In this document: positions 1-11,720 of the stretch, piece by piece
Layout: each line of letters opens with the position of its first letter
How positions within the stretch are numbered: the stretch's first letter is position 1
DNA from: Coenobita brevimanus
Taxonomy: Eukaryota; Arthropoda; Malacostraca; Decapoda; Coenobitidae
Length of the DNA: 64,000 nt
Assembly: GCA_032717465.1 (NCBI GenBank)
Contig: CM064681.1
Location: 18,437,565 to 18,501,564 of the forward strand
Direction: 5' to 3'
The notes under the pieces: model-generated
What the model saw: the letters and a program-made list of their open reading frames with translations, nothing else
Told to the model about the DNA's origin: nothing
Database searches by the model: none
Translations under genes and position numbers: made by a program

Positions 1-1
1 T

Positions 2-1481
2 CCACCCGAGTCCGCAAGTGAAGTTCTCCCATGCAGCATGAGCCTGAGTGATAGTTTGGGGAAGAATCCTGATATCATGAATGATCTCCAGACTAAGCTT
101 TCTCATCTAGCTCCCGAGGAAAGGCAGGAGTTTTTGGCATTACTGCAGGAGTACCCGCAAGTGTTCCGTGCCACTCCAGGAAGAACAACTGTGTTGATAC
201 ATGATGTTGATGTTGGAGACGCAAAGCCAATTAAATTGCCTCCTTACCGTGTGAACCCAGTGAAAGTTCCTCTCATCCAGAAGGAGCTTGGCTACCTGTT
301 GGACTACAAGATGATTGAGCCCTGTCAGAGCGAGTGGAGTTCTCCTGTCACTCTAGTCCCTAAGCCAGGTGGGTCACAGCGGCTTTGCATTGACTACAGA
401 CGTGTTAATCAGATAACCAAAACAGACACTTACCCTCTCCCTCGCGTGGAAGATTGCATAGACAAGATCGGAAAGGCTAGGTACATAAGTAAGTTTGATT
501 TGTTAAAGGGATACTGGCAAGTACCTATGACTGAACGTGCTAGGGAGATCTCATGTTCTGTAACACTAGGAAAGACTTTTGCATGTTCTGTAATGCCATA
601 TGGTATGAAGAATGCACCAGCCACATTTCAGAAGCTCATGAATATTGTAACAGAGGGTTTGGCAGGGTGTGTTGTTTATATTGATGATGTATTAATCTTC
701 AGTGACAACTGGAAACATCACCTATGCCATGTCAGTAAATTTCTTGAGCATTTGGTTCAGGCTAATCTTGTAGCTAATTTATCAAAGTGTGAGTTTGGTC
801 AAGTTAAAGTTCAGTACCTTGGGTACGTAATTGGTGATGGACATGTTGCACCACCAGGAGCTAAGGTTCAGGTTATAAGTGATCTTCCCAGACCTAAAAG
901 TAGGAAAGAGCTACAAAGATTTTTGGGAATGGTAGGTTATTACAGGAGATTTGTTCTTAACTCTTCAATTCTTGTATCACCACTTACAGACCTACTGAAA
1001 AAGGGAGTTAAATTTGTCTGGACCGATGACTGTGAATCCTCTTTCAGCAAACTTAAAGCTATCCTATTAAGTCAGCCAGTGCTCGCTACTCCAAATTTTG
1101 CTAAGCCTTTTAAGATGGCTGTTGACGCAAGTGAAACAGGAGCTGGGGCTGTTTTGCTGCAAGAGGATGATCAGGGTATTGAACATCCTGTATCTTATTA
1201 CAGTAAGAAGTTCACTCCATCTCAAAAGAACTACTCAACTATTGAGAAAGAGCTTTTGGCTTTGATTTTGGGTTTACAGCATTTTTTCATTTTATTTGTG
1301 TTCTGGTTTTCACCCCATAGTCACTTATACCGATCATAACCCACTGAAATTCCTTAGTAAGTTTAAAGATAAAAATCAGAGATTGACAAGATGGAGTCGA
1401 CTTCTGCAGGAGTATTCATTAGACATACAACATGTCAAGGGGAAAGAAAATGTTATTGCAGATTGCTTATCTAGACTTTAG
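2..1481 (+). pseudogene. Ty3/gypsy Pol fragment: RT and RNase H, frameshifted, 5' end outside window
   Basis: This is the C-terminal part of a Ty3/gypsy polyprotein that copies element RNA into DNA. The frame is open to the left edge, so the methionine at 38 is probably internal. Numbered from that Met, RT motif A is FDLLKGYWQ (Asp154) and the active-site box is YIDD (214-217), followed by the LGYV and GYYRRF connection motifs. RNase H begins near VDASETGAGAVL (Asp363). The frame is lost by a small indel near 1275-1300 and resumes in the next frame with TYTDHNPL and the closing IADCLSRL, stop at 1479-1481. No integrase follows: the stop is about 60 bases from a polypurine tract and LTR. Integrase may therefore lie upstream, as in Gmr1-like gypsy elements, or may have been deleted. 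Family call is firm; the Gmr1 idea is inference. Confidence 0.92.
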
Positions 1482-1530
1482 ACAGATTGTTTTAGGGTAA
1501 TAAAAAATTTCCTTTGTAAATTTCTTTTTC

Positions 1531-1542
1531 TTTGTGGGGAGG
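1531..1542 (+). other. Polypurine tract of the gypsy element
   Basis: A G-rich stretch (TTTGTGGGGAGG) directly abuts the TGTTAC start of the 3' LTR. This is where the plus-strand DNA primer sits in LTR retrotransposons. It supports the LTR boundary chosen here. Confidence 0.7.
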
Positions 1543-2320
1543 TGTTACATAGCCTATGATTTCATCATCCTTTGTGTAATTCTAACGTACAGTATGCTGC
1601 ATGTTTGATCACGAGCGTGTTCTATCTCACTCCCCCCCTCCTCCCTTACAGTAGAGTAAGTCGTTCTTTCTGTTGTTCAGAGCAGGATTGTCAACTCTTT
1701 GTCCCCTATGGCTTCATTTGTGCGTCCTTCTTACAAGTTGTATCAAGCTCTGCCGGCCCCTATATGATGAGCTCAGTCTCTTCATTAATTGCCACTTAGA
1801 TCTACTCCTCATTTTGCTCACATCTCTGTCCTCCTGTGTACAGTTGTTATTATTGTGAGTGCTCAGGAAGTCTCCAACCATCTAGCAGCTGTGTAATTTG
1901 AGTATGAGTGTTATTACATTTTGTTCTTGTGCTGTATAGCATAAGGTGTTGATTCGTAGGCCTAGCAGAGTTTTTGTGATTCATATTGTCAGCCAGTGGT
2001 AATAATATTTTGTATCTGTAATAATATATCTTGCATTCACTGAGTATTATCTGGTTTTCTCATTTTATCAGGGCTGACTTAGATAAATTTACTCTTGCTA
2101 ATTTCGTGTTAATAGAGGCTATTGCAGTTAACCATATATTTAACCTGCTTTTTGCCATTACATTATCCTTATGAGTCTTGAATGTTTTGTTGTTAGTTTG
2201 AGCATTAAACTTTAACTTATAATTTTACCTAACTCTTTTGTTTTGAACCTGGAACTTTATGGGACAGTAGTGATTTTTAGTATTCTCACTTAAAGTGTAC
2301 ATTATCTTTCTCTGTTCCGT

Positions 2321-2324
<4 letters not shown>
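1543..2324 (+). repeat. 3' LTR of the Ty3/gypsy element
   Basis: The segment begins TGTTAC and ends GTAACA, a perfect 6-base inverted terminal repeat in TG...CA form. It follows the RT-RNase H stop codon and a polypurine tract. Length is 782 bases. The 5' LTR is outside the window, so identity of the pair cannot be judged. The sequence immediately after is an (AT)n run, so no target-site duplication can be read. Confidence 0.75.

Positions 2325-2408
<84 letters not shown>
2325..2408. repeat. (AT)n microsatellite
   Basis: About 84 bases of uninterrupted AT dinucleotide lie between the LTR end and a LINE fossil. The gypsy element probably inserted into or beside it. Confidence 0.97.
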
Positions 2409-2410
<2 letters not shown>

Positions 2411-3483
2411 ATGGGGTGATGAGAGAAGTAAAAACAAGAGTAATGGAGAGATGGATGGCGTTGATAACTAATGGTGATGGATGAAATATCGTGAAATTTG
2501 GTGTATGCTGATGATGCAGTACTACTTGCAAAAAAAAAAGACAAGAACTTGGTGGACTTGTGCAGAATTTTGCTGATGTCTGTGAGCGTCGTGCCTTGAG
2601 AGTAAATGTAGAAAAGAGTAAAGTAATGGTTACTGCAAGAGAATGTGACTTCCAGCGTGATGTTACAGTGAATGAAGAGAGACTGAAATTGGTGAGAGTT
2701 TAACTACCTGGGTACGATGATAGAAAAGAGAGGAAAATGTGAAAAAGAAGTGGAAAATGGGATGACACAAAAAAAGGAATGTAACTGGTGCTAGGAAGGC
2801 CTTGATAAGAAACAGAGGCCTGAGTATTGCAGCTGCGCGAGGCTTACATGAAGGAGTGTTTGTGTCAACTCTAGCATATGGATGTGAGACTATGGTTTGG
2901 CATGCAAATGAAAAGTCAGGAGTGGGTGTAGTGGAGATGGGACTGCTGGGGAATGTGTGTGAGGTAATGAGAGTGGATTAGATACGAAATAATATGATTT
3001 GTGAAAGATGCAGAATAAAGAAATCTGTTGACACCAGAAATGAAGAGAATGAACTGAGATGGTATGGTTATGTGGAGAGAATGAATAACAGAATGGTGAA
3101 AAAGGTGCGTCTGAGCGAATGTGAAGGAAGGAGGAGGCGAGGTAGTCCAAGGAGAGGGTGGAGGGAGATGGTGGATGAGTTTGTGCGGAAGAGAGATGTG
3201 GAAGTCGGTGAGGTTAGGGGACTGACAAGAGATCGAGCTGGCTGGATGAATGTTGTGAAAAGTTATGATCAGAGATTTGGCATCCCTTTTTAAAGTGACA
3301 GCGTCCGGATTGACTCTATCGGATACGTTTATGTGAATGTTTTTGCCGTATCAGGTAGAGCTAGGTTTCCGGGGGCTTCAATGATGAGTGAATGGAAGCG
3401 TGGACCATTGAACTGGGAAAACTTGGGCTGTCTGGACGTATTGCTACTCCTCACCCTGCCTTAGGGTGGGAAGGGAGGTCCGG
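2409..3483 (+). pseudogene. Fossil RTE-like LINE: RT palm to 3' end
   Basis: Conceptual translation in shifting frames gives a decayed RT: a YADDAVLLAKK active-site box near 2505-2540, then LRVNVEKSKVMV, and an open C-terminal stretch at 2994-3293 with RWYGHVERMNNRMVKKV, the conserved tail of RTE-like elements. Many stops and frameshifts separate these blocks. The 3' untranslated part (3294-3483) runs into a GAT-rich tail. It belongs to the same broad group as the copies at 6.8-9.3 and 46.2-48.7 kb but is more diverged. It is inactive. Confidence 0.8.
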
Positions 3484-3645
3484 ATGATGATGATAATGAT
3501 GATGATGATGTTGATGATAATGACGATACATATCTATCTATCTATCTATCTATATATATATATATACTGTATCTCTCTCTCTCTCTCTCTCTACAGTCTA
3601 TATATAATAGATAGATAGATAAATAGATAGATAGATAAACAGAGA
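3484..3645. repeat. Compound microsatellites after LINE 3' end
   Basis: A (GAT)n-rich stretch (to about 3527) is followed by (TCTA)n, (TA)n, (TC)n and (TAGA)n blocks. The GAT repeats directly follow the LINE 3' untranslated part and may be its tandem-repeat tail. The other blocks are independent simple repeats. Confidence 0.9.
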
Positions 3646-3654
3646 TATAGATGT

Positions 3655-4440
3655 GTTTATAATGTCTCTCATTCCTGGCATAGGTTTAGCAGCCACCTCA
3701 CTTGGGTCCAGCAGTCCTATATACCAGAAACCTTCAGATGTCACCACCTCGGTGACCAGTGTCCAGATTAAGCACATCATAAGGCTTCCTCTGTCAGGAA
3801 TAGTGCATTGGTATTACCTGTCTTTTTATACCGGGGTAGTACCAGTCCTTTTCTCACTCGGTATTACCAGGCTTCTTCTCACTCGGTATTACCGGGCTTT
3901 TTTTTACTCGGTATTACCGGGATTTTTCTTATTCGGTATTACCAGGACTTTTGTACTCGGTATTACCGGGCTTTTTCTTACTCGGTATTGCCGGTTTTTT
4001 TCTTACTCGGTAATACCGGGCTTTTTCTCACTCTGTAATACCTGTCTTTTTCTCACACAATAATTTCTTCTAGGTGGGCAAAGCAAGGCTTGTGTCCAAG
4101 GGAATGGAAAGGAGAGAAAGATCTAATGAAGGTGTTACTGGAGAAAATAATGTTATGGCTAAGCACGATATTGTTACAGAATCATATTAAAGGAAACTTT
4201 GGTACTCTGCATCTCCTGTAATTATCTCGGTTTCAGACAGTCCCCTGCTGTGGAGTGAGGCTGCACAGGTTCGCTGTGTTTGTTATGACATGTTAGTGGT
4301 CTTCAGGAAAATCAGTAAATTCTATTTAACTACATTATAAATTAATCGAGCACTTTCTTGCCCCAGTCTGAGATCGAACTCGCGTCATTTCAAACAATAG
4401 AGGACTTCTCTAATCACTGGGCTTCTGCCATCAGCATTCA
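3655..4440 (-). repeat. Old tRNA-derived SINE copy, expanded internally
   Basis: The right end (4360-4435) resembles, on the minus strand, the tRNA-like head of the SINE family found intact at 15.7 and 35.9 kb, with a degenerate A box (GCCCAGTGATTAGAG) and B box (GAGTTCGATCTC). The left end (3660-3830) matches the SINE body next to the tail. The segment between, which is about 30 bases in the intact copies, is occupied here by a 25-bp minisatellite and about 200 bases of other sequence. Similarity is read by eye and is diverged. Confidence 0.55.
3808..4056. repeat. 25-bp minisatellite, about 10 units
   Basis: About ten imperfect copies of a 25-base unit (GGTATTACCGGGCTTTTTC plus TTACTC) run head to tail. 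The unit resembles the SINE body segment around GGTATTAACGGGGGTATTT at 15.9 kb, so it probably arose by expansion inside the SINE. Reading frames across it are repeat artefacts, not genes. Confidence 0.9.
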
Positions 4441-4472
4441 GCTCTAAAGTCTCATTTTAAATTAAGTGTTTA

Positions 4473-4576
<104 letters not shown>

Positions 4577-5209
4577 TCATCATTTTTGGGTTACTTCCAT
4601 GTAGATCCTGCTGTCTTCATCCTATGTGCAGGTACAGTGAAATTAATTTTTCCTCCTACTTTTTCCTTTTGTTGTCGATTTCATACTTTGGAACTTAAGA
4701 AGGTTGAATCCGTAACAGTAACGTTCTATTCATAAAATACACCAGCACCTTGCACATAAATTTCTGGTTTCCAATTCCAAAATTCTCAACGTTCGCTCAC
4801 ACTCAGTAGCGTCTCGATCCTGGTTTTCTATTAGGATTTTCCAGCACAAACGTATACAGGGTTTTCTGTCTCCCCTGTGATTGCTCTACATGTTCCTAAT
4901 ATTTCCCTACTATACTTAGTACCCATCCATTTAGGTACTTCAGCCGCTAGGATTCATAGAAGCTCGGGGTACAAAATAATGTAACATGACTGTCAAACAG
5001 TGAAAGAAGTTTTTTTTTTTTTTTTCAAGGAATTATTAAAGAATATGAAGGGAAAACGGGCAAAAAGAACAAAAAGGGTAATATTTTAACACTCTCTAAA
5101 TAAACAAAAAATCGTGGTGTCAAAATACAGGAATCATTGGGGAAATAGTATAGAGACGTAGCAGTGGGGGAATGATAAAAGAAAAAAAAAAGTGAAGATG
5201 GACAAACCG

Positions 5210-5291
<82 letters not shown>

Positions 5292-5725
5292 TTTGAACAG
5301 TGAATGCAGGGTGGTGATTAACATGATAGGATTCGTTGACGCAACAAAGAGGAATGAGGTTGATGCGAATGTGACCGTGACAAACATCAACGGGTAAAGA
5401 GCAGATAATGATGAGTTTTAGGATGATGCAATAACGTAGGGAGAAAACTACCAAGAATGAGGAGAAAACTGAATGTGTGATGTTCTTGTGGTGTGACAAA
5501 AGGCATTACTTTTGCCCTTGTATAAAGTCTTGTGTAAGTGATCAAGATTAGTCGGGATTATTGCGAAAAAGCCTGTGGAGCGTATGAAGTACACGGAATA
5601 AAAAAAAAAAAAATGTGGGGAGGGAAATATGTGTCGGAATGTTTTACTGTATCTTTGCGGCAAAAATTCAGTGAATTGCTAATTTCAGTTATCTTCATGT
5701 AGTAAGTAATTACTTTGGCCAGTTA

Positions 5726-5812
<87 letters not shown>

Positions 5813-5890
5813 GGAAGGAAGAACGAACCAAAGGCTAAGTTAGCAATACAGTTCCTTCCTGGAAAAAAAAAATACAAAAGAGAGCCAAAT
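4577..5890. other. No gene seen; two long AT microsatellites
   Basis: No coding region or known element is recognised. It holds a T run near 5010-5025, a (TA)n tract at 5214-5283, an A run near 5600, and an (AT)n tract at 5729-5808. Open frames crossing the AT tracts encode only Ile-Tyr repeats. Confidence 0.85.
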
Positions 5891-6669
5891 TCAAGATTCA
5901 TTCATTTCGAGATGCCTGGACACACTGCGTTTGAAAAACTGTAGATTACAGGAAGTAGGAAATACAGACAAAGGGAGACAGTTCCAGAGATGACATGTTG
6001 CACAAATGAAGGACTGGGAGTAACGGTTAACTCTTGCATTAGAGAGTTGGACAGAAAAGGGATGAGAGATTGTTGTCAGACGGGTGCTACGCACTCGTCG
6101 TAGAGGTGGAGGGATGCAAGCAGACAGTTCAGAGGACCAGTGATCATTGAAGTAGTGATAGAAAAGAGATAAAGAGGCAACAGTGCACGAAGAGACAGGG
6201 GTTGAAGGGAGCCAGTAAGAGGAGGAGAGTTAGTGAGACGAAAAGCCTTTGACTCCACCCTATTGAGAAGAGCTGTATGTTGAGAGCCTCCCCACATATG
6301 AGAGTTGTACTCTAAGCAGGGGCGAATAAAACCCACGTAAAAAGTCAACAACTGTATAGGGGTAAAGAAGGGACGGAGTCGGCTTAGCACAACTAATTTC
6401 TTGGAAGTAGATTTTACAAGAGATGCAATATGATCTTTCCAAGATAAGTCACGAGTGAATGAAACCCCAAGCATGTTCAAGGATGACGGAGGATTGAGCT
6501 GGATATTATTAAACATTAGTGGGTACTCCGGTGGAAGATTTTGACGGGTTGATAGGTGTAAAAACTGAGTGTTTGATGCATTAAAAACAACAAGCTTATT
6601 TTTACCCCAGTCAGAGATAAGAGCCAAGTCAGACAGTAAACAACAGTTTTTACATATATTTCTGTACAT
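5891..6669 (-). pseudogene. CR1-like LINE: 3' part of RT, frameshifted
   Basis: The minus-strand translation begins after the RT active site and carries the late-palm and thumb blocks: WGKNKLVVFNASNTQ, LNMLGVSF, SWKDHIASL, STSKKLVVLSRLR and YVGFIRPCLEYNSHMWGG. A frameshift near 6076-6094 leads into the closing block NRYSQSFICATCHLWNCLP. Order and spacing match CR1/L2-like retrotransposon RTs, which lack RNase H. It is 5'-truncated at about 6670 and dead. A similar but distinct family member lies at 38.8-39.7 kb. Confidence 0.85.
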
Positions 6670-6821
6670 AAAATTGTTACATTTCAGTGATACTTATTTA
6701 AAACAGTTTCTGAGCAGTAATTTAGTGTAAATTTTAATCATATAGAAAATTCTGTTTCAGTAGGCTGAAAGATTGTATACTTTTTCAACAATATGAGTTA
6801 CATTGTAAGTCGAGCGGTTTT

Positions 6822-6846
6822 ATAAATCTATCTATCTATCTATCTA
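6822..6846 (-). repeat. (TAGA)n 3' tail of RTE-like LINE
   Basis: The LINE copy on the minus strand ends in a TAGA tetranucleotide run. The second copy at 46.2-48.75 kb ends in the same tetranucleotide, so it is a family property and not an adjacent microsatellite. Confidence 0.85.
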
Positions 6847-6858
6847 TTGCCAGACGCC

Positions 6859-9348
6859 TCAATCCCGTTTGGGGTGGCCACAAACAAATCGCCTCCAAGT
6901 CGCCCTGTCCCCCACCATTTCACTGCCCTGCTCCCAACTCACACCCCCCTCTCTCATATACCTCTCCACCCCATCCCTCCATCTCATCCTCAGCCTCCCC
7001 CTCTCTCTTCCCCCCTCCACCTCACTCACATACACTCTCTTCGTCAGTCTTTCACTCTCCATCCTCTCCACATGGCCAAACCACCTCAGTGTGTTCCTCA
7101 TAACACTTCCTATCACATCCACTTCAATACCACAATGCTCCTTTATATCCTCATCCGTCAGCCTGTCTCTCCATGTGACTCCACAGGCTCCTCTTAAATA
7201 ACTCATTTCCACTGCTCTCACTCTTGACTTGTATCCTTCCAACAACGTCCAAGCTTCACTTCCGTACGTAAGAGTTGGTATCACAATACTGTCATATAGT
7301 AACTTTTTCACTTCCATGCTCACTTCCCTATTTCTTATCACTGCTTTCAAAGAACCAGCAACCTTTCTTCCCTGCTGTACCCTTTCAAGCACTTCACCCT
7401 CCAAACCTCCATCCTTACTCATCACACTACCCAAGTACTTAAACGTACTCACATTTTCCAATTCCTCACCATCCAACCTCGCTTTACTCTTCCCTACATT
7501 CACCTTTAGATTCCGTTTCTTACACACTTTCTTAAACTCATCCACCAAGCCTTGCAGCTCCCCTTCGTCTTCACTCAACAACACAGTATCATCTGCAAAC
7601 AACAGTACAGGGAGTTTCCAAACACTATCCTCTCTCACCAGGGCCACTCCAACATCCACTACCCTACCTTGTACCTCTTTTATTATCCCATCCATGTACA
7701 GATTGAACAACCATGGAGACATGACACATCCCTGTTTCAAACCAACTTTCAAAGAGAAAAATTCACTTAGTTCACCATCCACACGCACTGCAGCCTTCGC
7801 ACCATCGTACATACTCTTCACAGCATTCAACAACTTCCCATCTACTCCATATATTCTTAACACTTTCCACAATCCTTGTCTATCCACCCTGTCATATGCT
7901 TTCTCCAAATCCATGAAAGCCGCATACAACTTCTTTCCCTTCTCTAGAAACTTTTCCACTAAAGATCTAAGAATGAATATCTGATCTACACAACCTCTTC
8001 CCTTCCTAAAGCCTCCCTGTTCTTGTCCAACTAATTTTTCTGTTCTTTCTCTAACTCTGTCAATAAGTATCCTACCTTACACTTTTCCTATCATACTAAG
8101 AAGACAAATGCCCCTATGATTACCACACACTTCTTTTTCCCCTTTTCCTTTGTACAAGGTAATAATTATACCTGACTTCCAATTCTCCGGGACTCTACCT
8201 TCCTCCCAGGCCAATCTGCACATCTTCCACATCCATTCTACCACTATCTCTCCCCCATGCTTCAGCATTTCACCACACACTCCATCAATTCCTGGGGCTT
8301 TCCCCTATTTAACTTTCTTCATTGCTTCCACAACTTCTATCCTACTGATTTCTTCCTGTCTTCTCACCTCCCTCCTTCTCCCAGCCATTCCGCAGCCACT
8401 TATACTCGCATTACTTCCATCCTCTACGTTCAACAATTCCTTAAAGTGTTCTCTCCATCTGCTCACTTTTTCTCCCTTCTCCACTAGTAATCTACCATTT
8501 TTATCTTTCACTCTCCTGCTAACTTCACTTCCACCCTGTCTTACTCTTTTCACCTCTCTCCAGAACATTTTCTTACAGTCCCTCCACTTTACACTCAAAT
8601 TCCTTCCAAATTCCTCATCCACTCTCTTCTTACTCTCTCTTACTAATCTTTTCACCTCTCTCTTTCTTTCTACATATAACTCTCTCTTCCGCCTCTCAAC
8701 TTCTTCCACGCCCCTATTTCTCATCCATTCATTGTATGCTTTCTTCTTTTGTGCCACAGCCTGTTTCACCTCTTCAGTCCACCACGCTGTTCCTTGCATC
8801 CCCCTTCGTCTTCTCTTCCTTCCACACACCACATCACATGCTGCACATATTTCTTCTGTAAATATCCTACACACACCTTCCACGTCTCCCATCTGCTCCA
8901 ATTCATATTTGCCCAATCGTTCCTCCACTGCTCTCTTATACTCTGCCTTTTTCTCATCCTCTTGTAACCTTTCCACTCTCCTTGCAACTACTCCTTCCTC
9001 TCGTCTTTCCCTTCTTCTATTCCTTCATCTTACTTGAATTCTAATTCTGGCCACCACCAAGTAGTGGTCAGAAAGTCCACTCCCCCAACCTCTATAAACT
9101 CTTGCATCCATTACACATCTTCGCATCCTTTCATCCACACACACATAATCAATCATTGCCTTCCTTTCATTCAGTTCACCACCCACCCTTCTAATCACTC
9201 GCCATGTATACCTGTGGATCATTTTATGCCTGAAGAGGGTATTGGCTATCACCAACCCCCTCCCAGCACAAATGTCCACTAACGCACTCCCATTCTCATC
9301 TATCTCAGCAGGCACACCCCACTTACCAACTATTCCATCCACCTTCAT
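6859..9348 (-). pseudogene. RTE-like LINE, copy 1: endonuclease C-terminus, linker, RT
   Basis: One minus-strand frame runs the whole length, broken only by three stop codons (8077-8079, 8305-8307, 9025-9027) and by no frameshift. From the 5' side it holds the end of an apurinic-like endonuclease (KAMIDYVCVDERMRR, then the SDHYLV catalytic His box), a basic linker, and an RT with FMDLEKAYDRVDRQGLW (motif A), GLKQGCVMSPWLFNLYMDG, and LLFADDTVLLSE (active site). The C-terminus has NTLRWFGHVERME. The copy is 5'-truncated at about 9350, as is usual for target-primed retrotransposition. It shares the whole layout with 46.2-48.75 kb. Clade assignment to RTE is by motif only. Confidence 0.9.
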
Positions 9349-10395
9349 ATAAATCCGAATGAAAAATAATTAGCAACGTCTTATCACAGCTTATCTAATA
9401 CTTCCAACCGCAGGTAACACTGGCAGTGTAATAATTTTTTTCAACGTCTGTCAGAATCAGATCCTTACCTTGTCAATAGTATCTCACCAAGAGAAACTCT
9501 GTCCACTTTGCTCCCTCATCAAATACCGCACTAGACGCCCAGCCTTATCTCTTTATATACCGGTATCCAACACAAGGCACAGGCGCAGATTTTTTTTTTT
9601 TTTTTTTTTTTAAAGAAATGTCGTGGGGAGGAGCTTATTTTCTTATATGCCGAACCCACTCTGGTATGGAAGGGAAGGACAGGGGAGAAACAGTTACGGA
9701 AGGCAGGGGGAGCAATCAAAAGATAGGGGAGGCAACAGCCAATCGGGATTATATATCTGGGTCTTAGCAACTACTGCCCTTTCCATATTTCAGGTGCGAT
9801 GTGATGAGAAGTTTTCTAAAAGCTTTATTCAGTTAGTGGCTGGGTGAGCAGATGAAACTTTATGATGGTAAATACAGTTGGATAATTTGTTTTAACGTGA
9901 TATTATGATGATGATGATTGTGGTGAATTTGATGATGATGATTTGATGGGTGGAGCCGCGCACTGTCCATTCACTAAATGTTTTATTACTAAAATGTAAA
10001 CCAAAATAAATGATTTCTTGAAGCCAAATAAACCATTTAGAATGTGTGTGGCAACAATGATTATAACTAAAGGGACGCCTGGTGGTCTAGTGGGTCATTG
10101 AACACAAAAAAGATTTCGCCAACAATGATTTACATCTGAGAGATATTTAGAGTCTATTGCTCATACATTAATGTCACTGAATGGAGCGGTATTGGTCACA
10201 CTCACCTTAAATATCCATTCCAAGTAGCCTAACCCCGAACCTCTACGCCTCCCATGGGTCAGTAAAGGACCTGATGATAATTAAGATCTTACTTGGTGGA
10301 TGAAATAGGGAGTGTAAGCAAGGAATGAAAAATCAAGGTGAAGAGGTAGGTCAGAAAATAACGTTAGTTCAATCAAGAATTAAGTTAGTGAGATA
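9349..10395. other. No gene seen; T run, GAT repeats, tRNA-like scrap
   Basis: Contents are a run of T at about 9590-9612, (GAT)n-rich DNA at 9904-9946, and near 10087 a short stretch (CCTGGTGGTCTAGTGGGT) resembling a tRNA A box with no B box downstream. That last item is at most a SINE scrap. No credible protein-coding region was recognised. Confidence 0.75.
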
Positions 10396-10690
10396 AGTAA
10401 GAATAGAACTGTGGAGGATGAAATGCATGAAAGGGTGCTGCAGGAAAAAAAAGTTGTTGGTTCACAGGAAGCAGTGAAAAGGAAGAGGAAGGTCAGTGGA
10501 CCTACAAAGGGGGAAAAACGCCTGATGATTACCACTCTAACACGTTGGAAGAAGCTTGGATAATGTTCGAAGGGCACAAGTGGAGAATGACTGCAGTGAA
10601 TATGAGTTGTTTGAGAGAAGCATGTGGAGTTACACGGAGAGACAGACATGCAAATGAGGAATTGAAAGAGGTGTGGTGTTGATGTGGACG
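10396..10690 (+). pseudogene. Fossil of the RTE-like LINE (3' RT region)
   Basis: Nucleotide-level similarity to the copy at 48.17-48.47 kb is visible: a block like GATGAARTRCATGARAGGGT followed by matches through the segment encoding MSYLRGACGVTWRDR, here AATATGAGTTGTTTGAGAGA and onward. The frame is destroyed by indels and most of the stretch between is missing. It is an old, truncated plus-strand copy. Confidence 0.75.
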
Positions 10691-11159
10691 TGACTTTTCC
10701 CTGATTCCCGACATATGAACCTTGAACAACCCTCAGTAAACTCACGCCGAATTTGCTTAATTCTTGCGTTTGTTTTCATTTAATTCAGGCTTTGGGAAAC
10801 TGCACGAGAAACGAATTAATGGAAGTTTGTTTCTAATCCCATCACTAAAATCCATCATTCCTTAGCTAAATATATTCATCGTATCACAGTTTGGGAAAAA
10901 GTAAAGACGCATTATCAAACTAAAGGGAGTAACTACTGTACATGTCTTAATACTTTAAAGCTGACAATATCGTCTTGATTTTGATCCAGTTGATGTCAGC
11001 GTTAGTCATACATCTTACAAGACGTCCCCCATCTCTCGTAGTGAGGAGGTAAATGAGAGCCCCCTGGCAGACAATATTTTCTACAGTTAAATCAGACTGT
11101 TTGGACGAAATAATAATATGATTGTTTGGCGTCACCGTACCTTAAGTGTTGACCTGCCC
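10691..11159. other. No feature recognised
   Basis: Unique-looking AT-rich sequence without a credible coding frame, RNA gene or repeat. Confidence 0.7.
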
Positions 11160-11720
11160 TGAATATTGCTTACCCTGACAAACCTTGCCATGCTCTACCC
11201 TCTCCAACCCTTCATTGTTAAACCTCGTTCATTATGCCACCCTGACGCGTACTCTTTTGCTCTGCACTGCTCTGCCTTGGCCTGCTGTGCCCTGCCCTGC
11301 ATTACTCTGACCTTCTTTACCCTGCCCTGCTTTACCTTGGCCCTGCTTTACCCTGCTGCCCATCTCTGCCTGCACTGTCTTGTTCTCTTGCCCTGACCTA
11401 CCTTGCCTACCTTATTATGCCCTGCCCAACCTTGCCTAATACTGACTTGACCTTGCTTCTGCCTTCCTTGCCCTGTCTTTCCTGCCCAGCCATTATGCTT
11501 TCTGTCTTGCCTGCCCTGTTAGCCGCGCCCTGGTCAGTCTGATCATTGGTCTTACTGTCTTACTTGTTCCGTCCTTCTCTGCCCCGTCTGCCCTGCCCTG
11601 CCCTGGCCTACGTTTCCATGCCCTGTCATTGTGTATTCTTCTCTGCCTTCTTCGGCCTTGTTCTGTCATCTTCTCCTGCCCTGCCTTGTTCTTGCATTTG
11701 CCCCATCAGTATATCGAGTA
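11160..11720. repeat. Degenerate CCCTGCCTTG-type cryptic repeat
   Basis: The plus strand is built from loosely repeated CCTGCCCTG, CCTTGCC and CTTTACCCTG words with no constant period. The strand is strongly pyrimidine- and TG-rich. A weaker continuation lies at 11890-11990. Open frames here are low-complexity artefacts. Confidence 0.7.

Noticed and set aside
2225..2544. Minus-strand open frames of Ile-Tyr repeats
   Set aside because: They are translations of the (AT)n microsatellite. The same applies to frames at 5025-5499, 5710-5901, 35300-35849 and 59249-59623.
6847..9282. Plus-strand open frames opposite the LINE (up to 295 residues)
   Set aside because: Antisense shadows of the minus-strand endonuclease-RT frame. 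Ser/Pro/Thr/Leu-rich composition is what the complement of this LINE gives. The same holds for minus-strand frames at 46.1-48.8 kb.
10087..10110. tRNA gene or SINE head
   Set aside because: Only an A-box-like stretch is present. There is no B box at the right distance and no acceptor stem.
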